From contig CAAGNL010000351.1 in NCBI GenBank assembly GCA_900771305.1, positions 1 through 11,785 on the forward strand: DNA of 11,785 nucleotides, written 5' to 3'. The stretch is from Kiritimatiellia bacterium. Its GTDB lineage: Bacteria; Verrucomicrobiota; Kiritimatiellia; RFP12; UBA1067. How positions within the stretch are numbered: position 1 is the first letter of the stretch; every line of letters starts with the position of its first letter. This document shows, piece by piece, positions 7,679-11,785 of the stretch. A model generated the notes under the pieces. The model was given only the letters and a program-made list of their open reading frames with translations, did not search any database and was not told the DNA's origin. The position numbers were made by a program, and so were the translations under genes.

Positions 7679-7685
7679 CTTCTCC

Positions 7686-10600
7686 ATGAAACACACAAGC
7701 GCTCTGGCATGTCTTGTAGCCCTCGCTTCGGCGATCTACGCGAATAACGTCACCTTTGACCGGAAGACGGGGGCGGTCCGCGTCGAGCAGAATGGTCGAA
7801 TTCTCTGGCAGAGCGGTCCGCACGGGCTCTGGCGCATCCGTTTCCGCGACAAGACCTTCCTCTCGGCGGCGGACTTCGCGACCAACGCCGTGCCCGGCGG
7901 AACCTTCAGATGCGAAGACGGTGGCAGACGTCTGGTCTGGGCCTCCCCGCAGGCGGACGTCGTGGTGCACGCGGAGACCGCCTCGGACGGGAAGGTGTCC
8001 GACCTCTCCGCCGAAGTGACGCCGAAGCGAGGCGAGTCCCTGATGCTGGACTTCCCCGCCCATCTCGTCTTTCCCGCCGCAACGGTGAAGGACTTCGTCT
8101 ATCCTGGCCGCGGCAATTCGGGTCCTGGACTCGCCCTGAACGCGAAGTTCTTCCTCCCGGCGTCACCAGACTCGCCGCATGGCTGGGTCAACGTGCACAG
8201 GTACGGCAAGGGATACGCGCATCTCCATGGTACGGGTCTCAAGATGCAGCCGATGGACAGCGAGCCCGTCGCGCTCGCCGTGACCGAAGAGGGGAGAAAG
8301 TGGTTCACCCTCGGCGCCGCCAAGCAGATCGACCGCTGGAAACGTCCCGTCATCCGTCCGCCCGCACCTGGACAGAGCGACCTCGTGCTGATCGACTCCC
8401 CGCTCGGTCCCTACCTCTCCGCCAAGCGCTTCGGCGGGACGGGCGCACTCTGGCGTTTCGGCGTGGCTGATGGCTCATCGCGCCATACCTGGGCTCCCCC
8501 CGCCGAGACCTTCGCGATCCGCCAGATTCTCCCCCGTCTCGCGGAGCAGGCCCCCAGCCGCGAGAAGGTCGCCCTGATCGCCCTCGCCTGTGGCCCCAGC
8601 GCGGGCGGATTCGTCCGCGCGTCCGTCGCCGACTGGCGAAACGCCCTCAAGGACGCCCTTCCGCCCAAATGCGTCTACGAGGAGCTGAAGACCATTCCCG
8701 CGCTCATGCGGGCCACCGCCTCCAATGACTACCTTCTCATCCTCAACCCCTACGGCGAAAGCTTCCCCGTCGACCGTCCCGAGAACTACCTCGCCCGCCT
8801 GGATGACCTGCGCGAATACGTGAAGGCCGGCGGCAACTGGGTCGAGTCCGGCGGCTACAGCTTCTACTTCGCTCTGCATGGCGGCAAGTACCTCTCGCTG
8901 ATCGAACCCTATCCACCGCTCTTCTCGGACTTCGCGCTGCTGACGACGACCGACGGCGGCAGCGTCGCGCTCTACGGCGTGCAGCCGCGTCCCGCGCACG
9001 AACCCTGGCGGAATCCCACGCCCTTCATACCGGGCGAGACCGGCGTGGGAGCCGACGACAACGGCGGCTGGTTCTTCCACGCCTTCGCCGCCTACGCGAA
9101 GCCGGGCGCGACCGTGAAGACACCGCGCGTGCGCATCCGCGTCGGCGCGACGCTCGACGCGGCCCTCGCGGACTACGGCGCCGCGAACACGCTCTCCGTC
9201 ACGCTTGCCGAGAAGATCTCCGCGCCGGGCGCCCTCGAGAAATTCAAACGCGCCCCGCTCCTCCACCTGCACGGCACGGCCGCGCAGACGAAGAAAACGC
9301 TCGAAGTCTGTCCCGTCCCAACCCTCTACCATCCCTCCCACTACCTCAAAGGCGGCTTCGACAAGGAGTATCCGGACCATCTTCCGCCCCATCCCTCGTT
9401 CGGCACGGCAGAGGAGCTCGCGGACCTCTTCAAGTCGGCGCGCGCCCGTGGGCATCTCGTCTCACCGTACACGAACCCCACCTGGTGGTGCGACCATCCG
9501 CGCGGTCCATCCTTCCTCGCCGCCGGCGAGGCCCCGCTCGCGATCGGCCTCAACGGGAAGCCCTACCACGAGCAGTATTCAAAGAACGACGGCTGGACCA
9601 TCACCTTCTGGCATCCCGACGTCCAGACCGCCAACCGGAAGACGATCCGCGAGTTCACGCGGGACATCCCCGTCGATCTGCTCTTCCAGGACCAATGCGG
9701 CGCCCGTGCCTGGCGTTGGGATTTCAATCCCGCGTCCCCCTCGCCGATGGCGTATGCGGAGGGCATCGTCTCGATGAACGAGGAGGATTCGCGCGTCGTT
9801 CCCCTCGGCACGGAGGACGGCTGGGACCAGGTGGCAAACCGCCAGGCCGCGACCTGCGGATGCTCGTGGCGCGTCGTTCCCCTGGACGGCCTGCCGCCCT
9901 GGCGCGATCAGTTCAAGGAGGTGATTCCCCCCGACACCTGGCGCATCGAACCCGTCAACCTGCGCCTCTTCCACGACAAGACGCTCTTCTACATGCACGA
10001 CCTCGGCGCCTTCGTCACCAACGACCGCGTCCTCGCGTGGATGTTCGCGCTCGGCTACAACCTTTCGCTCAACGCGAGCGCGGGCTTCGAGACCACGGAT
10101 CGCTTCAAGTGGTACGAGTGGCTGCACGTGCTGCAGTCGCAGGTCGTCTCGCGCATTGCCGGCCAGCCACTGCGCGCCTATCGCCACGACCGCGCCCCGC
10201 TTCTCGCCCGCACGGACATCGCCCCCTCCGACACATGCGACGACGGCATCGTCACGGCGCAGTGGGGCGACGTCTCCGTGGCCGTCAATCTCGGCGATGT
10301 ACCTCGTATGGTCAACGGCCATCGCCTCGCGCCCTACGGCTGGTGGATCGAGGGTCCGGGTCTCCGCTCTGGGCACTTCGCCGGTGAATGTGCTTTCGTC
10401 GAGACGAAGGAGGGCAAATGGACATATGCCATCGACCCCGACTACGCGCCGGTGCAACCAACCGAAGAGCAGCGGACGCGTGCTCCGGCTGACCGCGCCG
10501 ATGGACCGCGTACGATCGGCATCGTCGACCTCGGCCCCAAAGTCCACGGCAGCTGGACGAAGTGCTCTCCCGCCGACTGGATCAGGGCCTTCGAATCAAG

Positions 10601-11306
10601 TCCCCTCGCGACGAAGCATGGCCTCAAGGTCATCCGCATCACATCCTACGCCGATCTTTCCGCCGCGCTCAAGTCAGGAAGCCACTTCGCCATTCTCAAT
10701 CCCTACGGCGAAAAATATCCCGCCGCGGGGAAAGGCGAATGGAAGAAGGCTCTCGCGGAGATCCGGGAGTTCGTAACGCACGGCGGACACTGGATCGAAG
10801 TGGGTGGAGCCTCCTTCTATGGAGCCGTCTGGCAGGACGCCGACGGTGTGCCGCAGCGGGAATCCTCCAACTACAATGGCGTGACCGAACTCGGCATCCG
10901 CATGCAGATGGACGACATCGAAGAGCCTCCGACAACCCTGCGGCTCACCCCTGAGGGCCGAGACTGGTTCCCCGTCGCGCTCCACGACCAGATCACCTGC
11001 GGCGCCTCACCTGTCAATCGCGGCCTTCTTGCGGGCCGCGACACGCCCGTCACGCCGTTGATCGGCGATGCCAATGGACGCGTCTGGTTCGGATTCCACC
11101 AGCTGGAGGGATGGGGCGCGCTCTGGCGTCTCGGCGGCGCCAATCCTCAACGAGAACTCGCACTGGAGGTCGTACCTGCCGCGCTGGAGCACGCGTTCAC
11201 GAATCCACCGCCACCAGTTCCCGCCAGCACCCACCTGAAAGTCCGGCGGGATCCAGACACTCCTTCACCCACGCATTCCGCGCGTCAGTGGCGGCGGAGC
11301 CAGTAG
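7686..11306 (+). CDS. Large secreted glycoside-hydrolase-like protein with duplicated flanking modules
   Basis: The 1206-residue product starts at ATG 7686, where a signal peptide begins (hydrophobic core 6-17, cleavage after AIYA at 16-19). A beta-rich N-terminal part is followed by a Rossmann/glutamine-amidotransferase-like module (about 293-400) with GP at 303-304, ADW at 315-317, LNPYGE at 353-358 and GGNWVESGGYSFY at 382-394. A central TIM-barrel-like segment (about 535-850) contains LYHPSHY (547-553), SPYTNPTWWCD (593-603), DLLFQDQCG (664-672) and TEDGWDQ (709-715). D669 and E710 are the best candidates for catalytic acids. The fold and layout recall uncharacterised hydrolases of the DUF6259 type, an assignment I hold only moderately. 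The amidotransferase-like module recurs at about 942-1049. A beta module near 199-259 recurs at 1087-1151 (EGRxWF, GALWRxG). The elbow cysteine of active amidotransferases is absent in both modules, so they are probably structural, as in the GH42 trimerisation domain. A likely role is degradation of a polysaccharide outside the cytoplasm; substrate unknown. The proline-rich tail (1158-1206) overlaps the convergent gene. Confidence 0.88.
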   Translation: MKHTSALACLVALASAIYANNVTFDRKTGAVRVEQNGRILWQSGPHGLWRIRFRDKTFLSAADFATNAVPGGTFRCEDGGRRLVWASPQADVVVHAETASDGKVSDLSAEVTPKRGESLMLDFPAHLVFPAATVKDFVYPGRGNSGPGLALNAKFFLPASPDSPHGWVNVHRYGKGYAHLHGTGLKMQPMDSEPVALAVTEEGRKWFTLGAAKQIDRWKRPVIRPPAPGQSDLVLIDSPLGPYLSAKRFGGTGALWRFGVADGSSRHTWAPPAETFAIRQILPRLAEQAPSREKVALIALACGPSAGGFVRASVADWRNALKDALPPKCVYEELKTIPALMRATASNDYLLILNPYGESFPVDRPENYLARLDDLREYVKAGGNWVESGGYSFYFALHGGKYLSLIEPYPPLFSDFALLTTTDGGSVALYGVQPRPAHEPWRNPTPFIPGETGVGADDNGGWFFHAFAAYAKPGATVKTPRVRIRVGATLDAALADYGAANTLSVTLAEKISAPGALEKFKRAPLLHLHGTAAQTKKTLEVCPVPTLYHPSHYLKGGFDKEYPDHLPPHPSFGTAEELADLFKSARARGHLVSPYTNPTWWCDHPRGPSFLAAGEAPLAIGLNGKPYHEQYSKNDGWTITFWHPDVQTANRKTIREFTRDIPVDLLFQDQCGARAWRWDFNPASPSPMAYAEGIVSMNEEDSRVVPLGTEDGWDQVANRQAATCGCSWRVVPLDGLPPWRDQFKEVIPPDTWRIEPVNLRLFHDKTLFYMHDLGAFVTNDRVLAWMFALGYNLSLNASAGFETTDRFKWYEWLHVLQSQVVSRIAGQPLRAYRHDRAPLLARTDIAPSDTCDDGIVTAQWGDVSVAVNLGDVPRMVNGHRLAPYGWWIEGPGLRSGHFAGECAFVETKEGKWTYAIDPDYAPVQPTEEQRTRAPADRADGPRTIGIVDLGPKVHGSWTKCSPADWIRAFESSPLATKHGLKVIRITSYADLSAALKSGSHFAILNPYGEKYPAAGKGEWKKALAEIREFVTHGGHWIEVGGASFYGAVWQDADGVPQRESSNYNGVTELGIRMQMDDIEEPPTTLRLTPEGRDWFPVALHDQITCGASPVNRGLLAGRDTPVTPLIGDANGRVWFGFHQLEGWGALWRLGGANPQRELALEVVPAALEHAFTNPPPPVPASTHLKVRRDPDTPSPTHSARQWRRSQ

Positions 11307-11785
11307 TACCCCACAACAGCGGCACCGGTCAACAACGCAATCAGGAACGGAATCACACAACCAGTCCAGCCATTGCGGACGCTCCAATGACCACGGTCGT
11401 TGTCCTCGTCGTCTGCGCGCTGCACGGAGAGCACCTCGGAGAGTCCTTCGGCTCTGAGAGAATCAACGGCCTCGTTGTGATTCCGGGCATGGACATGCGT
11501 CTCAACCACGCGGCCATCCTCGTTCTTGTAGACGATGATGTAGACCCGACCGTTCTTCTGCTTGGGCTCGTTCTTCAGACGAACGATCAACTCGGCAAGT
11601 TCCTGAACCGTCTGGACGGAATCCATCGCCGTGGAATCGATTGAGACATTGAACGTCCGCTCCAGCTCGACGGCAAGTCGATGACGGGCGGACGGATCGT
11701 CCGAACAATACCCAGACACAAAATGGCCCGGCTCCACCAGCGAGGCGGCTGTATCCACGCGAGCGGCCAAACGCTCGCAGAGCAC
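11285..11785 (-). CDS. Partial tail-anchored protein with ACP-like helical segment (N-terminus outside window)
   Basis: The last 166 codons or so of a gene entering from the right edge; the GTG at 11785 may be an internal valine. Three parts can be seen. Residues about 28-70 resemble helices II-III of an acyl carrier protein (LAVELERTFNVSI, then TVQELAELI), but the aligned DSL motif reads DPS, so the phosphopantetheine serine appears to be missing or displaced. Residues 80-123 form a short alpha/beta unit (VYIIVYKNEDGRVVETHVHA, then EAVDSLRAEGL) of the pattern seen in N-terminal domains of GspF-like proteins. A single hydrophobic helix at about 142-163 is followed by LRRH, which suggests C-terminal anchoring with the bulk in the cytoplasm. 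The stop lies 22 bp inside the convergent gene. Function unknown; the domain comparisons are by eye and tentative. Confidence 0.75.
   Translation of the reverse strand: MLCERLAARVDTAASLVEPGHFVSGYCSDDPSARHRLAVELERTFNVSIDSTAMDSVQTVQELAELIVRLKNEPKQKNGRVYIIVYKNEDGRVVETHVHARNHNEAVDSLRAEGLSEVLSVQRADDEDNDRGHWSVRNGWTGCVIPFLIALLTGAAVVGYYWLRRH

Noticed and set aside
7290..7685. N-terminal extension of the glycosidase-like gene upstream of 7686
   Set aside because: It would overlap the start of the RHS gene antisense and bury the signal peptide inside the protein. A -10 box sits just before 7686.
8475..9455. 326-codon open frame on the minus strand, and a similar one at 9579-10547
   Set aside because: Both are antisense shadows of the glycosidase-like gene, rich in Arg/Gly/Val, without ribosome sites or recognisable motifs.

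Overview
The window is GC-rich (roughly 60-70% in its long coding parts). Its features are a very large secreted RHS/YD-repeat protein, a large secreted glycoside-hydrolase-like protein with a cleavable signal peptide, and a small tail-anchored membrane protein. This combination fits a PVC-superphylum bacterium (Kiritimatiellota, Lentisphaerota or Verrucomicrobiota type). No marker gene is present, so that placement is inference only. I found no rRNA, tRNA, CRISPR array, insertion sequence or convincing intrinsic terminator.

Left part, read on the minus strand (7522 down to about 112), is an RHS polymorphic-toxin-like locus. A 2011-residue protein carries, in order: signal peptide, calcium-loop motif, transthyretin/carboxypeptidase-regulatory-like domain, plug-like region, four NHL blades, YD repeats, RHS-associated core and a 157-residue variable tip. 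Its stop overlaps the start of a 192-residue three-helix membrane protein by ATGA, which is the usual place for a cognate immunity protein. Behind that lies an orphan tip cassette (112-933): a second, ungapped copy of the last ~324 bp of the RHS core (about 92% identical over its best 244 bp) joined to a different 134-residue tip. Both tips and the membrane gene are AT-richer (about 44-50% GC) than the core (about 72% GC), giving the mosaic composition expected of exchangeable tip/immunity cassettes. The two core copies are direct repeats exactly 1444 bp apart. Recombination between them would fuse the big protein in frame to the second tip and remove the first tip together with its neighbour.

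Centre: a 163-bp divergent intergenic region (7523-7685) holds a -35/-10 pair facing the RHS gene. A perfect TATAAT faces the other way and ends only 7 nt before the next gene's ATG, which suggests a leaderless or nearly leaderless mRNA.

Right part: a 1206-residue secreted protein (7686-11306, plus strand) has a central TIM-barrel-like segment resembling uncharacterised glycoside hydrolases. It is flanked by two copies of a glutamine-amidotransferase-like module and two copies of a beta module in mirror order (B-A-barrel-A'-B'). It converges, with a 22-bp overlap, on a gene running off the right edge. That gene encodes an ACP-like helical segment without the usual serine, a small alpha/beta segment and a C-terminal membrane anchor. 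No functional link between the carbohydrate-type gene and the RHS locus is visible beyond shared secretion and the shared intergenic region.
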